Origin: Bacteroidota bacterium
GTDB lineage: Bacteria; Bacteroidota; Bacteroidia; Bacteroidales; FEN-979
NCBI GenBank assembly: GCA_026391835.1
Contig: JAPLDF010000072.1
Coordinates: 121,228 to 185,227 of the forward strand
Direction of reading: 5' to 3'
Length of the DNA stretch: 64,000 nt
In this document: one piece after another, positions 41,658 through 51,345 of the stretch
Layout of the letters: each line of letters opens with the position of its first letter
Position numbering within the stretch: the first letter of the stretch is position 1
Position numbers and translations under genes: made by a program
Notes under the pieces: model-generated
Databases searched by the model: none
Told to the model about the DNA's origin: nothing
The model's input: only the letters and a program-made list of their open reading frames with translations

Positions 41658-42479
41658 ATGCCCCCCCACACCCTTTCCCTCTCCTACGATGATCTTCCCC
41701 TCTGGTCGGCTCCTTTTGGACTTACCCTGCTGGATACGATCCGGATGAAGACGCTCATCAATGTGCTTGATATAGGCAGTGGAAGCGGATTTCCGCTGCT
41801 GGAACTGGCTGAACGCATGGGCAAAAAATGTATGGTTTACGGTCTTGACCCTTCGGAGGAGGCCATCAGGATGATTACCGAAAAAAAAGAGGCCAGGGGA
41901 ATCGTATTTGCCAAGATTGTGAAAGGCATTGCGGAGGAGATCCCTTTCCCTGATGAATATTTCGGGCTTATCGTCTCAAACAACGGACTGAACAATGTCA
42001 CAGACCAGGCTGCATCTCTTGCCGAATGCTACCGCGTTGCAGAAGGTGATGCTCAAATGGTGCTCACCATGAACCTGCCACACACGATGACCGAGTTTTA
42101 TGATGTTTTTGAAGAGATCCTGCAGTCGATGGGAATGCAGGATGAAATTGCAGCAATGCATGCACATATCAATGAAAAACGTAAACCAGTCGATTTCCTG
42201 AAAGCCCTGATCCTTGATGCAGGGTTCGACATTAAAACCATCAATGTGGATGGGTTCAAAATGAAGTACAGCGACGGGTCCGCCTTTCTGAATCATCACC
42301 TGGTGAGGGTCGCCTTTATGGAACCCTGGAAAGCACTTTTACCCGCATCAATGGCCGGCCCGGTCTTCAACACCATCGAACAGCGCCTGAACCAGATCGC
42401 CGCTGAAAAAGGGGAACTGGCCATGTCGGTGCCCTATGTATGTTTTGACTGTATGAAACCAAAATCTTTGAAGTCCTGA
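41658..42479 (+). CDS. Class I SAM-dependent methyltransferase
   Basis: A 273-residue protein with a Rossmann SAM-binding domain: NVLDIGSGSGFPLLELAERMG (motif I), VYGLDPSEEAIRMI (motif II acidic residue), GIAEEIPFPDEYFGLIVSNNGLN (motif IV), then a helical C-terminal half containing FYDVFEEILQSMGMQDEI. The core looks like the UbiE/UbiG small-molecule group rather than an rRNA enzyme. Substrate is unknown. The start is four bases after the GTAAATC array. Confidence 0.8.
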   Translation: MPPHTLSLSYDDLPLWSAPFGLTLLDTIRMKTLINVLDIGSGSGFPLLELAERMGKKCMVYGLDPSEEAIRMITEKKEARGIVFAKIVKGIAEEIPFPDEYFGLIVSNNGLNNVTDQAASLAECYRVAEGDAQMVLTMNLPHTMTEFYDVFEEILQSMGMQDEIAAMHAHINEKRKPVDFLKALILDAGFDIKTINVDGFKMKYSDGSAFLNHHLVRVAFMEPWKALLPASMAGPVFNTIEQRLNQIAAEKGELAMSVPYVCFDCMKPKSLKS

Positions 42480-42504
42480 TTAACTGTAACATAAATACAA
42501 TCCC

Positions 42505-42816
42505 ATGATGTCCCCGCTCGTTCTGATGTTCGTGATGCTCATGCCATTTGCGCAGGAAAAACCAGTTGACAAGGATTGCCGGTGCATGGGGTTCAAACTC
42601 TATGGAAATGTAAAGATAGTTACCGATTTCCCCGATTTAAAAGTGAAAATCGTAGAGAATTTTCCCGACCTCAAAGTACAGGTTGTCGAAAACTTCCCTG
42701 ATCAATGTGGAAAATGGAAATTTGTAACCGATTTTCCGGATATCAAAATCAAATTCGTAACCGATTTCCCCGATATCAAAATCAAATTTGTAGAAAATTT
42801 CCCCGGTAAACCCTAA
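42505..42816 (+). CDS. Small exported protein with 11-residue repeats, 7(1)-knot-like
   Basis: A 103-residue protein with a short hydrophobic leader (residues 1-16) and then five to six 11-residue units of the form K-(I/F)-V-(T/E)-(D/N)-F-P-D-(L/I)-K-(V/I), interrupted once by QCGKWKF. One Cys pair (CRC in the head, QCG in the middle) may form disulfides. The unit sequence and the CGKW interruption match, from memory, a family annotated as '7(1) septoil knot' proteins, whose predicted fold is a deeply knotted beta repeat. Role unknown; export suggests envelope or extracellular use. Nine bases separate it from the glycosylase gene. Confidence 0.75.
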   Translation: MMSPLVLMFVMLMPFAQEKPVDKDCRCMGFKLYGNVKIVTDFPDLKVKIVENFPDLKVQVVENFPDQCGKWKFVTDFPDIKIKFVTDFPDIKIKFVENFPGKP

Positions 42817-42824
42817 AAACGTAA

Positions 42825-43460
42825 ATGGCTCTTCTTTCCCGCCAGTTTTACCTTCGCCCCGACGTTGTCCAAATTGCCCGTGAATTACTTGGCAAAAAAC
42901 TATTTACGAACATTGGAGGCATCACAACCAGCGGGGTGATCTGCGAAACCGAGGCGTATGCGGGAACATCCGACCGGGCTTCCCATTCATATGGCGGCAG
43001 GCGGACTCAACGTACCGAAATAATGTATGCCATGGGCGGTACCGCTTATGTTTACCTGTGCTATGGCATTCACTCCCTGTTCAATGTTGTCACCAACGAA
43101 TTTGACATACCGCATGCAATCCTGATCCGCGGGATCATCCCTGCCGAAGGAATCGAAACCATGATGCAGAGAGCCGGTAAGGCGAAGATTACGAAGGATT
43201 TTGGTATCGGCCCCGGAAAAGTTTCAAAAATACTCGGCATCCATTATTCACATTCCGGCCTCGACCTGGTTGACAAGCCTGGAAACAGTGCGTCTACGGC
43301 CATCTGGATCGAAGAAAGCGGCTACAGCGTAAACCGCGCATTGATACGATCGGGTCCGCGCATTGGTGTTGATTATGCCGGAGAGGACGCGCTGCTGCCT
43401 TACAGGTTTTCCTTCGAAAAAATTGAAGAAATATACGGGGTTGCGGGTACCAATATTTAG
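42825..43460 (+). CDS. DNA-3-methyladenine glycosylase (AAG/MPG family)
   Basis: A 211-residue enzyme of the eukaryote-type AAG family found in many bacteria. ARELLGKKLFTNIGG, ICETEAYAGTSDRASHSYGGRRTQRTEIMY (catalytic Glu and the intercalating Tyr segment), GTAYVYLCYGIHSLFNVVT, ILIRGIIPAEGI and GPGKVSKILGI are all conserved. It removes alkylated or deaminated purines by base flipping, starting base-excision repair. It follows the repeat protein gene by eight bases, possibly co-transcribed. Confidence 0.92.
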   Translation: MALLSRQFYLRPDVVQIARELLGKKLFTNIGGITTSGVICETEAYAGTSDRASHSYGGRRTQRTEIMYAMGGTAYVYLCYGIHSLFNVVTNEFDIPHAILIRGIIPAEGIETMMQRAGKAKITKDFGIGPGKVSKILGIHYSHSGLDLVDKPGNSASTAIWIEESGYSVNRALIRSGPRIGVDYAGEDALLPYRFSFEKIEEIYGVAGTNI

Positions 43461-43506
43461 TACCTTGGTCCTTTATTTTTCATCCTGCTCTTTTTAAAGG
43501 CCTGTT

Positions 43507-44448
43507 ATGTATCAATTCCTCGACCCTCCTGTTAAAAGGAAAGAAAAGCGACTGATCTGGGCTGCAACCCGGTCGATATTGGAAAACGTTGGTTTTTCAC
43601 ATAAAAGGAGTGGGAAAAAAAGCAGGAGCCATTGGAACTTCTTCCTCCGCCTTCTTAAGATTTTCGCGTTCCTGCTTAAAATTACCGGGTATTACCAGAA
43701 GGGATACGGAAATGCCAAAACAATCCGGGTAAACGAGTTATCGCTAAAATTCCCCAACCTTCCTGACGCATTCAACGGGTTCAGAATCCTGCATTTGTCC
43801 GATCTTCATATCGACAGCATCCCGGGGTTTGTTTCGCTGATCATTGACAAAATAAAAGACCTTGAATTCGATATTTGCCTGATGACCGGCGACTACCGGC
43901 GGGATATTTCAGGAAGTTTCAGCCACATTTTAAAGCCAGTACAAAGTTTGTCGAAATATATCCAGGCTCCGTTCGGTACTTTCGCCGTTTTGGGGAACCA
44001 TGATACTTACCTGATGGCTCAGTATGAGGAGGAATCAGGCATTGAACTGCTCATCAACGAATCTGTTGAGATCATCCGGGATGGACAAAAAATTTTAATT
44101 ACAGGAACCGATGATCCATTCAATTTCTTCACGGAGCCGGCGGCACTCTGCCTTGAAACCAGGGGTTACGATTTTAAAATAGCCCTGGTCCATACCTCTG
44201 AACTTGCCAGGCTTGCATCAGCCAACAGGTACGATCTGTATTTGTGCGGCCATACACATGGAGGCCAGATTTGCCTGCAGGAAGGTATGCCCCTGATCAG
44301 TCACCAGTTTGAAGGCAAACAATACAACCACGGACTATGGAAGATTGGCAGCCTGGCAGGCTACACCTCCAGAGGCGCCGGGGTGAGCGGGATCCCGGTA
44401 CGATTCAACTGTTCCGCGGAAATTACTGTTATCAATCTCCTGAAATAA
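43507..44448 (+). CDS. YkuE-like metallophosphoesterase
   Basis: A 313-residue calcineurin-like phosphoesterase. A basic N-terminal ~60 residues with one hydrophobic segment (FFLRLLKIFAFLLKITGYY) probably anchors it to the membrane. The catalytic domain carries FRILHLSDLHID (Asp, His), CLMTGDYR (Asp), FAVLGNHDTY (Asn-His), LVHTSEL (His) and CGHTHGGQI (GHxH). The YkuE branch hydrolyses phosphate esters or UDP-diacyl-type lipids at the membrane. Natural substrate unknown. Confidence 0.85.
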   Translation: MYQFLDPPVKRKEKRLIWAATRSILENVGFSHKRSGKKSRSHWNFFLRLLKIFAFLLKITGYYQKGYGNAKTIRVNELSLKFPNLPDAFNGFRILHLSDLHIDSIPGFVSLIIDKIKDLEFDICLMTGDYRRDISGSFSHILKPVQSLSKYIQAPFGTFAVLGNHDTYLMAQYEEESGIELLINESVEIIRDGQKILITGTDDPFNFFTEPAALCLETRGYDFKIALVHTSELARLASANRYDLYLCGHTHGGQICLQEGMPLISHQFEGKQYNHGLWKIGSLAGYTSRGAGVSGIPVRFNCSAEITVINLLK

Positions 44449-44471
44449 CGGCATTTGATTGCGTAAAAAGC

Positions 44472-44479
44472 TACCTTTG
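44472..44479 (+). promoter_or_regulatory. Candidate -7 element for the DUF4159 gene
   Basis: TACCTTTG fits TAnnTTTG, 28 bases before the ATG at 44508. The closest TTTG upstream is 14 bases away, shorter than usual. Confidence 0.35.
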
Positions 44480-44507
44480 TGTCTTCAATTTAACCTTCTT
44501 TCGATCC

Positions 44508-45185
44508 ATGACCTCCTTCAAACACCCTGTTCTGTTAACCCTTGCCTGCATCGTTGCCATATTTGCCACCACCTCATTCACCCCGCCATCTTTTCAGATT
44601 GCATTGCTGAAATATTCGGGCGGCGGCGACTGGTACGCGAACCCTACCTCGCTGCCCAACCTGGTGAAATTTGCAAACCGGAACCTGTCGACCAACATCA
44701 ATGAAGACATTGCCACAGTGGATGTCGGAAGCCCCGAACTCATGAATTACCCGTTCGTTCACATGACCGGCCACGGAAATGTTGTTTTTTCTGACCAGGA
44801 AATTCAAAACCTTCGGAATTACCTGATTGCAGGAGGTTTTTTACATATCGACGACAACTATGGCATGGATAAATATATCAGGCCGCAGCTGAAGCGGGTG
44901 TTCCCGGAACTTGAGCTGCTTGAGCTGCCGTTTGACCATCCCGTCTATCATCAGAAATACAATTTCTCAAACGGGTTGCCCAAGATCCATGAACACGATG
45001 GCAAACCACCCCAGGGTTTCGGACTCATCTATGAAGGCCGGCTGGTGGTTTTTTACACATACGAATGCGACCTGGGCGACGGGTGGGAAGATCCTGCCGT
45101 ACATGGCGACTCAGATCCGACAAGGCAAAAGGCGTTGCAAATGGGAGCCAACATCCTGCAGTATGTATTTACCACCAAACAATGA
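44508..45185 (+). CDS. DUF4159 exported protein
   Basis: A 225-residue protein. An N-terminal signal (LLTLACIVAIFATTSF) leads into a DUF4159 glutamine-amidotransferase-like fold: IALLKYSGGGDWYANPTSLPNL, FVHMTGHGNVVFSDQEI, LRNYLIAGGFLHIDDNYGMD, LPFDHPVYH, GLIYEGRLVVFYTYECDLGDGWED. The family occurs in Bacteroidetes gene sets near aerotolerance or von Willebrand-type proteins, but none is adjacent here. The frame is open from 44337 inside the previous gene; ATG 44508 is chosen because the signal peptide starts there. Function unknown. Confidence 0.85.
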   Translation: MTSFKHPVLLTLACIVAIFATTSFTPPSFQIALLKYSGGGDWYANPTSLPNLVKFANRNLSTNINEDIATVDVGSPELMNYPFVHMTGHGNVVFSDQEIQNLRNYLIAGGFLHIDDNYGMDKYIRPQLKRVFPELELLELPFDHPVYHQKYNFSNGLPKIHEHDGKPPQGFGLIYEGRLVVFYTYECDLGDGWEDPAVHGDSDPTRQKALQMGANILQYVFTTKQ

Positions 45186-45241
45186 ACCCAGGCTGTTTTT
45201 CATTCACCTTTATGCTGTCAAAAAAATTCTGAATAATTCAT

Positions 45242-45249
45242 TATCTTTG
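45242..45249 (+). promoter_or_regulatory. Candidate -7 element for the T9SS cargo gene
   Basis: TATCTTTG fits TAnnTTTG, 34 bases before the ATG at 45283. No -33 TTTG at the expected distance. Confidence 0.35.
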
Positions 45250-45282
45250 TCACTTCTAACTTCCACCCTCAAAATAATTTCC

Positions 45283-48200
45283 ATGAAAAGAAACATGTAC
45301 GCTCTGCTGACTGGAATCATGCTGTTTATGGTTTCAGTCGCCATTTTTGCACAGGATAGCAAAAATATTTTCCCACCAAATTACCAGGTCGACACACGTA
45401 TCGACAACATGGGTTACTGGCAAAAATGTGCTGAGGCCGGACTGGTTCCGGTGGAGCCGTTTGCACCTGTTCCTCCTGCCCGTTACACAGGGAGCAAAGT
45501 ACTTCTCCGGGGAGTTTCTGTTGTCGATTCACCCGACGTCCTGGTGACCATTGAGCCCTCCAATTCAACCCAAAGCGAAAATTCAATCGTGGTCAACCCA
45601 AACAATAAGAGCATGTTGCTGAATTCCAACAACTCCACGCCGCAACCCAGCAACGGCACTGTCAAGGGAGCCGATGCACTCAGCTCAATGGATGCCGCAG
45701 CCACATGGGCCGGAACAGTTGAAGGCGCGGGCGGATCAAACTCCGGTGACCCTGCTGCCGTGATCGACCTCAACGGTCGCTGGTTTGTAGGATACATCGA
45801 CAATGCCAGCGGACAAAGTGTTTCATATTCCGACAACCAGGGCGCCACCTGGGCCGTAAGCAAGGTAGCCACCGGCAGCGCGCTGAACATGCTTGACAAA
45901 AACCACCTGTGGGTCGATATCGGCCCTGCCAGTCCCTACAAAGGATATCTTTACAATGGCTGGATGATCAGCAACAATATTTTCGTATCCCGTTCAGTTA
46001 CCAGTGGCACAAGCTGGTCAACTTCGGTGAATATCAGTGCTGCAACCAATGCCGGAAGCCACAACCAGGGCATTAACTTCAAATGCGGACCCGACGGTGA
46101 TGTGTATGCAGTGTGGTCAGTTTACGACAGCTGGCCAAGCGATGAAAAAGCGATCGGTTTTAACAAGTCGGCTGACGGTGGAGCCACCTGGGGAACAGCC
46201 ATCCGGGCACTTAACAACATCAAGGGAATCCGGGGAACCGGCAGTGTCCCGCAAAACATGCGGACCAACTCCTTCCCTTCCATGGCTGTCGATATTAGCA
46301 ACAGCCCTTACCGTGGAACTATTTACGTTGTGTGGACCAACAAAGGCTATCCCGGCATCAACACCGGAACGGGCACTTCTGTTTACATGATCAAATCCAG
46401 CGACAAAGGCACTACATGGTCGGCGCCAAAGATCATCAACTCCGATTCAACAGCCGGGAAACATCATTACCTGCCCTGGATCACCTGTGACCAGGCAAAC
46501 GGCTACCTGAGTGTTGTATTTTATGACAACCGCAACTGTGCCAGCACTGAAGCCGAAGCCTGGATGGCCTATTCAACAGATGGTGGCGATACCTTCACCG
46601 ACCTGAAAGTGAGTGATGTCGCCTTTACTCCTTCCGCCATCCCCATGATGGCATCCAAATACATGGGCGATTACCTTGCCATTGCCGCCTATGACGGAAA
46701 GACCTTTCCCTGCTGGACAGACACCCGGTCGGGACATTGCCTCACCTATGTTTCGCCAATTGACATCCTGATACCGCAGGCATCCATCAACAATACCGGG
46801 AATATCCTGAACGACACTACCTTCGGAAATCACAACGGGCTGATGGATTATGGCGAAACGGAACTTATCGGGCTAAAGATGAAAAATACGGGAACCGGTG
46901 CAGCAGATAATGTTTCGGTACAGCTCTCCTGCGACAATCACTACATCACGATGCTCGATTCGGTTAAAAATTATGGTCATTTTGATGTTGGGCAGGAAAA
47001 ACTGATCCCGAACGGTTATAAATTCAAAGTCAACGATTCCATTCAAAACAATGAACCGGTCATGTTTACGGTCAAGGCTAAGGACCAGAATGACAGCATC
47101 ACCTGGAGCACCTTCCAGATCACCGCACATGCGCCCGATGTAAGCATTGTTTCAATGACCATTGATGACATCCAGCCGGGCGGCAATGCCAACGGGCGGC
47201 TCGATCCCGGTGAAGAGGCTACCATCATGATTACTACGAAAAACAATGGTATCTGGGATGCCGAAAATGTGGTGAGTAACCTTTCATCGATGAATTCATT
47301 CGTAACCGTCCTTGTCCCGACATATAATATCGGGACACTGCATGCCGGAGAGACCATTGTTGTATCTTTCCCGGTACTGGTAAACAGTGCGGCAGCTATC
47401 GGATCGGCAGCGCAAATGCACAACGTGGCCACTTCAAAATACCGTGTTACCGATAAAATTTTCAACGCCAAAATCGGCCTGATCGTTGAAGACTGGGAAA
47501 CCGGCAATTTCAGCAAGTTTCCATGGCAGTTCACAAACACCGCAAAGCCTTGGACCATCGATTCGAACATAAAATACGAACACAACTACTCGGCAAGGTC
47601 AGGCGTAATCACCGACAATGAATCCTCCGGGCTGTTTGTTGAATACAATGCATCGATGGACGACAGCATCTCCTTTTTCAAACGGGTTTCCAGTCAGCCG
47701 ATCAAGGATTTGCTTAAATTTTACATTGATGGCGCCATGGTCGGGTTCTGGTCAAATTTCGTCGATACAACCTTTAAACGTGTTGCATACCCCGTGATGG
47801 CTGGTCCGCATACCTTTAAGTGGGTATATGAGAAGAACAACGCCACTACTTCAGGACTTGACGCATCATGGCTGGACTTTATCGTATTCCCTCCCAGGTA
47901 CATGACAAGTGCGAGCGCCGGGGGCGATGCCGAGGTTTGCGCAGGCAACACCTACCAGTTGCATGGCATGGCCGACAGTTATGATTCCCTGCGCTGGACA
48001 ACCATGGGTACCGGGCAGTTCAGCAACCCTGTCACCCTCGACCCGGTTTACACACCAGGCACCCAGGATATTGCAGACGGAATGGTACGGTTGATGCTTA
48101 CAGCTTATGGCAACAACAGCATCGACACGAACAGCATGATGCTCATGATCTTTACGGCGCCAACCGCCAATGCCGGCGGGAATGGTTCGGTTTGCAAGGG

Positions 48201-48933
48201 ACTGCCGTATGTGCTGTCCGCTTCATCGTCAACAGCATATGCAACCTTACACTGGACCACTTCGGGCGACGGCATTTTCAGCGACCAGACCATCCTTCAT
48301 CCGGCCTACACACCGGGTGCCCAGGATATCCTGCAGGGCTCAGCCAGGCTGAAACTGTACGCTACCGGTTCTGTGGCCTGCCCGTTTGCTTCCGACAGCC
48401 TTTTACTTGCCATCCATGGAATCCCCCAGGTTGATCTCGGGAAAGACACCACAACCTGTGCAGAGGCGATTGTCTTGCTCAATGCCACATACCCGGACGC
48501 AACAAATTACCTGTGGCTGCCATCCAACAAAACAACACCAACCATAACAGTCGACTCAACAGGAATCGGCCTGCATTCTGAAAAAATCAGGGTGTTTGTT
48601 ACAGATAACAACGGTTGTGTTGGCAGTGATTCCGTCCTGGTTACATTCAGGATTTGTGGTGGCATCGAAGAACTTGCAGGCGTCAGTGTCCAGGTGTTCC
48701 CGAATCCAAACAGCGGTATGTTCACCCTTGAACTGAAAACCAGGAAGCCGGAGAAACTCGATGTATCGATGACTTCATCATCCGGTGAAACGGTTTACAC
48801 CCGCCCCGGCCTTGAAGTATCAGGCGTTGCGAATGAGAAAATAGACGTCAGGGGGTTATCCCAGGGCACCTATCTCCTGCAGATTTCGAACGGTTCGGGT
48901 AAGAAATTTTTAAAAGTAGTCATTCAAAAATAA
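45283..48933 (+). CDS. T9SS-secreted Asp-box (sialidase-like) propeller protein
   Basis: A 1216-residue secreted protein. Signal peptide 1-23 (AIFAQ). Residues ~130-500 form a propeller with repeated Asp-boxes: SYSDNQGATWAV, NKSADGGATWGT, KSSDKGTTWSAP, YSTDGGDTFTDL. Then two CARDB-like beta domains (around NTGTGAADNVSVQLSC and TKNNGIWDAENVVSNL), a beta-sandwich (~850-960), and two PKD-like repeats that each start with a Gly-Cys block (AGGDAEVCAGNTYQL, AGGNGSVCKGLPYVL). The last ~75 residues (VQVFPNPNSGMFTLEL to the C-terminal KVVIQK) are a type A T9SS sorting domain. Sialidase catalytic Arg triad is not evident, so it may only bind glycans. The frame opens at 44911; ATG 45283 begins the signal peptide. 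Confidence 0.85.
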   Translation: MKRNMYALLTGIMLFMVSVAIFAQDSKNIFPPNYQVDTRIDNMGYWQKCAEAGLVPVEPFAPVPPARYTGSKVLLRGVSVVDSPDVLVTIEPSNSTQSENSIVVNPNNKSMLLNSNNSTPQPSNGTVKGADALSSMDAAATWAGTVEGAGGSNSGDPAAVIDLNGRWFVGYIDNASGQSVSYSDNQGATWAVSKVATGSALNMLDKNHLWVDIGPASPYKGYLYNGWMISNNIFVSRSVTSGTSWSTSVNISAATNAGSHNQGINFKCGPDGDVYAVWSVYDSWPSDEKAIGFNKSADGGATWGTAIRALNNIKGIRGTGSVPQNMRTNSFPSMAVDISNSPYRGTIYVVWTNKGYPGINTGTGTSVYMIKSSDKGTTWSAPKIINSDSTAGKHHYLPWITCDQANGYLSVVFYDNRNCASTEAEAWMAYSTDGGDTFTDLKVSDVAFTPSAIPMMASKYMGDYLAIAAYDGKTFPCWTDTRSGHCLTYVSPIDILIPQASINNTGNILNDTTFGNHNGLMDYGETELIGLKMKNTGTGAADNVSVQLSCDNHYITMLDSVKNYGHFDVGQEKLIPNGYKFKVNDSIQNNEPVMFTVKAKDQNDSITWSTFQITAHAPDVSIVSMTIDDIQPGGNANGRLDPGEEATIMITTKNNGIWDAENVVSNLSSMNSFVTVLVPTYNIGTLHAGETIVVSFPVLVNSAAAIGSAAQMHNVATSKYRVTDKIFNAKIGLIVEDWETGNFSKFPWQFTNTAKPWTIDSNIKYEHNYSARSGVITDNESSGLFVEYNASMDDSISFFKRVSSQPIKDLLKFYIDGAMVGFWSNFVDTTFKRVAYPVMAGPHTFKWVYEKNNATTSGLDASWLDFIVFPPRYMTSASAGGDAEVCAGNTYQLHGMADSYDSLRWTTMGTGQFSNPVTLDPVYTPGTQDIADGMVRLMLTAYGNNSIDTNSMMLMIFTAPTANAGGNGSVCKGLPYVLSASSSTAYATLHWTTSGDGIFSDQTILHPAYTPGAQDILQGSARLKLYATGSVACPFASDSLLLAIHGIPQVDLGKDTTTCAEAIVLLNATYPDATNYLWLPSNKTTPTITVDSTGIGLHSEKIRVFVTDNNGCVGSDSVLVTFRICGGIEELAGVSVQVFPNPNSGMFTLELKTRKPEKLDVSMTSSSGETVYTRPGLEVSGVANEKIDVRGLSQGTYLLQISNGSGKKFLKVVIQK

Positions 48934-48950
48934 AATTTGATCTCAATTTA

Positions 48951-48981
48951 AAAGCCCGGCAAGTCACCGGGCTTTTTTTTT
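48951..48981 (+). terminator. Strong intrinsic terminator after the T9SS cargo gene
   Basis: A perfect 9-bp stem (AAAGCCCGG / CCGGGCTTT) around a 7-base loop, followed by a run of Ts. It lies 18 bases after the stop. Confidence 0.9.
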
Positions 48982-49052
48982 GTGATACGGAAAATCTTTT
49001 TACCTTGCATAAAATATCCGACAGTAGTTCGTTAACCCATAATACTGATCCC

Positions 49053-51320
49053 ATGAAAAAGTTGCTCATCCTGACAGGAATTCTTTTATTGTTCCTGATA
49101 ATTTCATGCAATCGCACCAACGAACCAAACGCCTTGCTGCTCGATACCGGCTGGAAGTTCAAAACTGGCGATGACCCTGCATGGGCCACCGCTGCCTTCA
49201 ACGATTCATCCTGGGGCACCATTGATCCGAAAAAAATATGGGAAGACCAGGGATACAAAGGATATGATGGATTTGCATGGTACCGGTGCACCGTCCTGAT
49301 CAGGTCGTCCATGAAAGATGAGACCAAAATGACAGACAGCCTGCAGATTCTCCTTGGCAAAATTGATGACTGTGACCAGGTGTTTCTGAACGGGGAACTG
49401 ATCGGTGAAAACGGGAAAAGCATCTATACCAGTTCACCTGCCTCCGACGGATTTATCAAAACACAAGGCATGTGGAATGTCGAAAGGCGCTATGTCCTGG
49501 CTGCCGGTGATCCCCGGATACACTGGGATAAGGAAAACCTGGTTGCCGTAAGAAGCTATGACCAGGGAGGTGCAGGAGGAATGTTCGGGAAAACTTTTAA
49601 AATTTCAATGGTCGGTCTCGGTGATCACCTGAAATTGGACCTGACATCAACAGCGTTCATTTTCAACGGAGACTCGCTGGTTACAAAAACATTTTCAGCA
49701 ACCAGCCTCACCGGGACGGAACAGTTGAAGGGAGAACTGGCTATTGAAGCAATTCAATCGGATAACGGGATCTGCATCTATTCTGAGCGCTCGATCATCG
49801 ACATGACGCCTCATCTGAAAATCGAAAAAACGACATCTTTCCGAAAAAGCATGTCAGCCCCCGCCATCCTGAGGGTTACTTTTACTGAACAGGTTACCCG
49901 TAAAACAGTTACCGCCGAGGTAGAGGTCCCCTATCTTCTTACGCCTGCTTCACCTGCCACCCCCAGGATAAACGGGGCGAAAGTGTTTGGGGTAAGGCCG
50001 TGGTCGCCATTCCAGTACAAAGTAGCAGCAACAGGGCAGCCACCGCTGAAATACAGTGCAGCCGACCTCCCCGAAGGCCTTGCGATAAACCCTGAAAACG
50101 GGCTGATCACTGGATCGCTTAAAAAGAAGGGCGATTACCTTGTCAGGCTGACAGTAGAAAACCAGCTTGGTTATGCTGAAAGAGAGTTGAAGATTGTCGT
50201 GGGCGATTTGATCTCCCTAACGCCGCCGATGGGGTGGAACAGCTGGAATTGCTGGGGGTTGAGTGTAAGTGACAAAAAGATCCGTCTATCGGCTGACGCC
50301 ATGAAATCGAGCGGGCTGATCGATCATGGCTGGAGCTATATCAACATCGACGACGGCTGGGAAGATACCCATGATAAAAACGGCAACATCCTCCCCAATT
50401 CCAAATTTCCGAATATGGCAGGATTGTGCAACTATGTTCATTCGCTGGGGCTGAAGATCGGCATCTATTCCTCACCGGGCCCCAGAACCTGCGGTGGCTA
50501 TGAAGGCAGCTTTGGTTTCGAGGCAAAAGATGCCATGAATTATGCCAGCTGGGGAATCGACTACCTCAAATATGACTGGTGTTCATACGGAAACACCTCT
50601 CCCGAGCCTGAACCTGAACAACTTAAAAAACCATACAAGGAGATGAGACATGCCCTGCGCAAAGCCAATCGCGACATCCATTACAGTCTCTGCCAGTATG
50701 GTATGGGTGATGTCTGGACCTGGGGAGCCGAGGTAGACGGGAATTCATGGCGTACCACCGGCGATATCGAAGATACCTGGGAAAGCCTGTCATCCATTGG
50801 TTTCAGCCAGTCCAAATGTTCACCCTCCTCGGCCCCGGGCCGTTGGAATGATCCCGACATGCTTGTGGTTGGCTATGTGGGCTGGGGCCCTGCCCTCCAC
50901 TATACCCGCCTGACGCCCGGCGAACAGTACACCCACATCACCCTGTGGAGCCTGCTGGCTGCACCCCTTCTCATCGGCTGTGACCTTGAACAGCTGGATC
51001 CATTCACGCTGAACCTGCTCACCAATGATGAGGTGCTTGCTGTTAACCAGGATCCTTTGGGCAAACAAGCCATTCAACTATACAAATCGGATGAATATGA
51101 AGTGTGGGCCCGCGATCTCGAAGATGGCAGCATGGCCGTGGGGCTTTTCAACAAAACTGAGAAGCCGCTCAACATACCCGTAGAGATGAAAAGCCTTAAG
51201 ATTGAGGGTAAATGGTCAATGCGCGATGTGTGGTCGCAGTGTGACCTCGGTAAGGTTCGTGGTCATTTTGAAATGAAAACCAGGCCGCACGGGGCAAGAA
51301 TGGTTGTCCTTTCAAAGTAA
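49053..51320 (+). CDS. GH27 alpha-galactosidase-like lipoprotein with N-terminal binding domains
   Basis: A 755-residue modular lipoprotein (Cys19 after LFLIIS). Residues ~25-200 form a galactose-binding-like beta sandwich (LLDTGWKFKTGDDPAW, GYDGFAWYRC), ~300-385 an Ig-like putative domain (PLKYSAADLPEGLAINPENGLITG), and ~390-755 the GH27 catalytic domain: LTPPMGWNSWNCWGL, YINIDDGWED, KIGIYSSPGPRTCGG, the nucleophile Asp in YLKYDWCSYG, the acid/base Asp in RTTGDIEDTW, and WNDPDMLVVG. It should release terminal alpha-galactose (or related sugars) at the cell surface. The ATG at 49053 gives the signal peptide; the frame is open from 49005. Confidence 0.92.
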   Translation: MKKLLILTGILLLFLIISCNRTNEPNALLLDTGWKFKTGDDPAWATAAFNDSSWGTIDPKKIWEDQGYKGYDGFAWYRCTVLIRSSMKDETKMTDSLQILLGKIDDCDQVFLNGELIGENGKSIYTSSPASDGFIKTQGMWNVERRYVLAAGDPRIHWDKENLVAVRSYDQGGAGGMFGKTFKISMVGLGDHLKLDLTSTAFIFNGDSLVTKTFSATSLTGTEQLKGELAIEAIQSDNGICIYSERSIIDMTPHLKIEKTTSFRKSMSAPAILRVTFTEQVTRKTVTAEVEVPYLLTPASPATPRINGAKVFGVRPWSPFQYKVAATGQPPLKYSAADLPEGLAINPENGLITGSLKKKGDYLVRLTVENQLGYAERELKIVVGDLISLTPPMGWNSWNCWGLSVSDKKIRLSADAMKSSGLIDHGWSYINIDDGWEDTHDKNGNILPNSKFPNMAGLCNYVHSLGLKIGIYSSPGPRTCGGYEGSFGFEAKDAMNYASWGIDYLKYDWCSYGNTSPEPEPEQLKKPYKEMRHALRKANRDIHYSLCQYGMGDVWTWGAEVDGNSWRTTGDIEDTWESLSSIGFSQSKCSPSSAPGRWNDPDMLVVGYVGWGPALHYTRLTPGEQYTHITLWSLLAAPLLIGCDLEQLDPFTLNLLTNDEVLAVNQDPLGKQAIQLYKSDEYEVWARDLEDGSMAVGLFNKTEKPLNIPVEMKSLKIEGKWSMRDVWSQCDLGKVRGHFEMKTRPHGARMVVLSK

Positions 51321-51345
51321 AAATTGTCTTAACCGCCTGGTTTTT

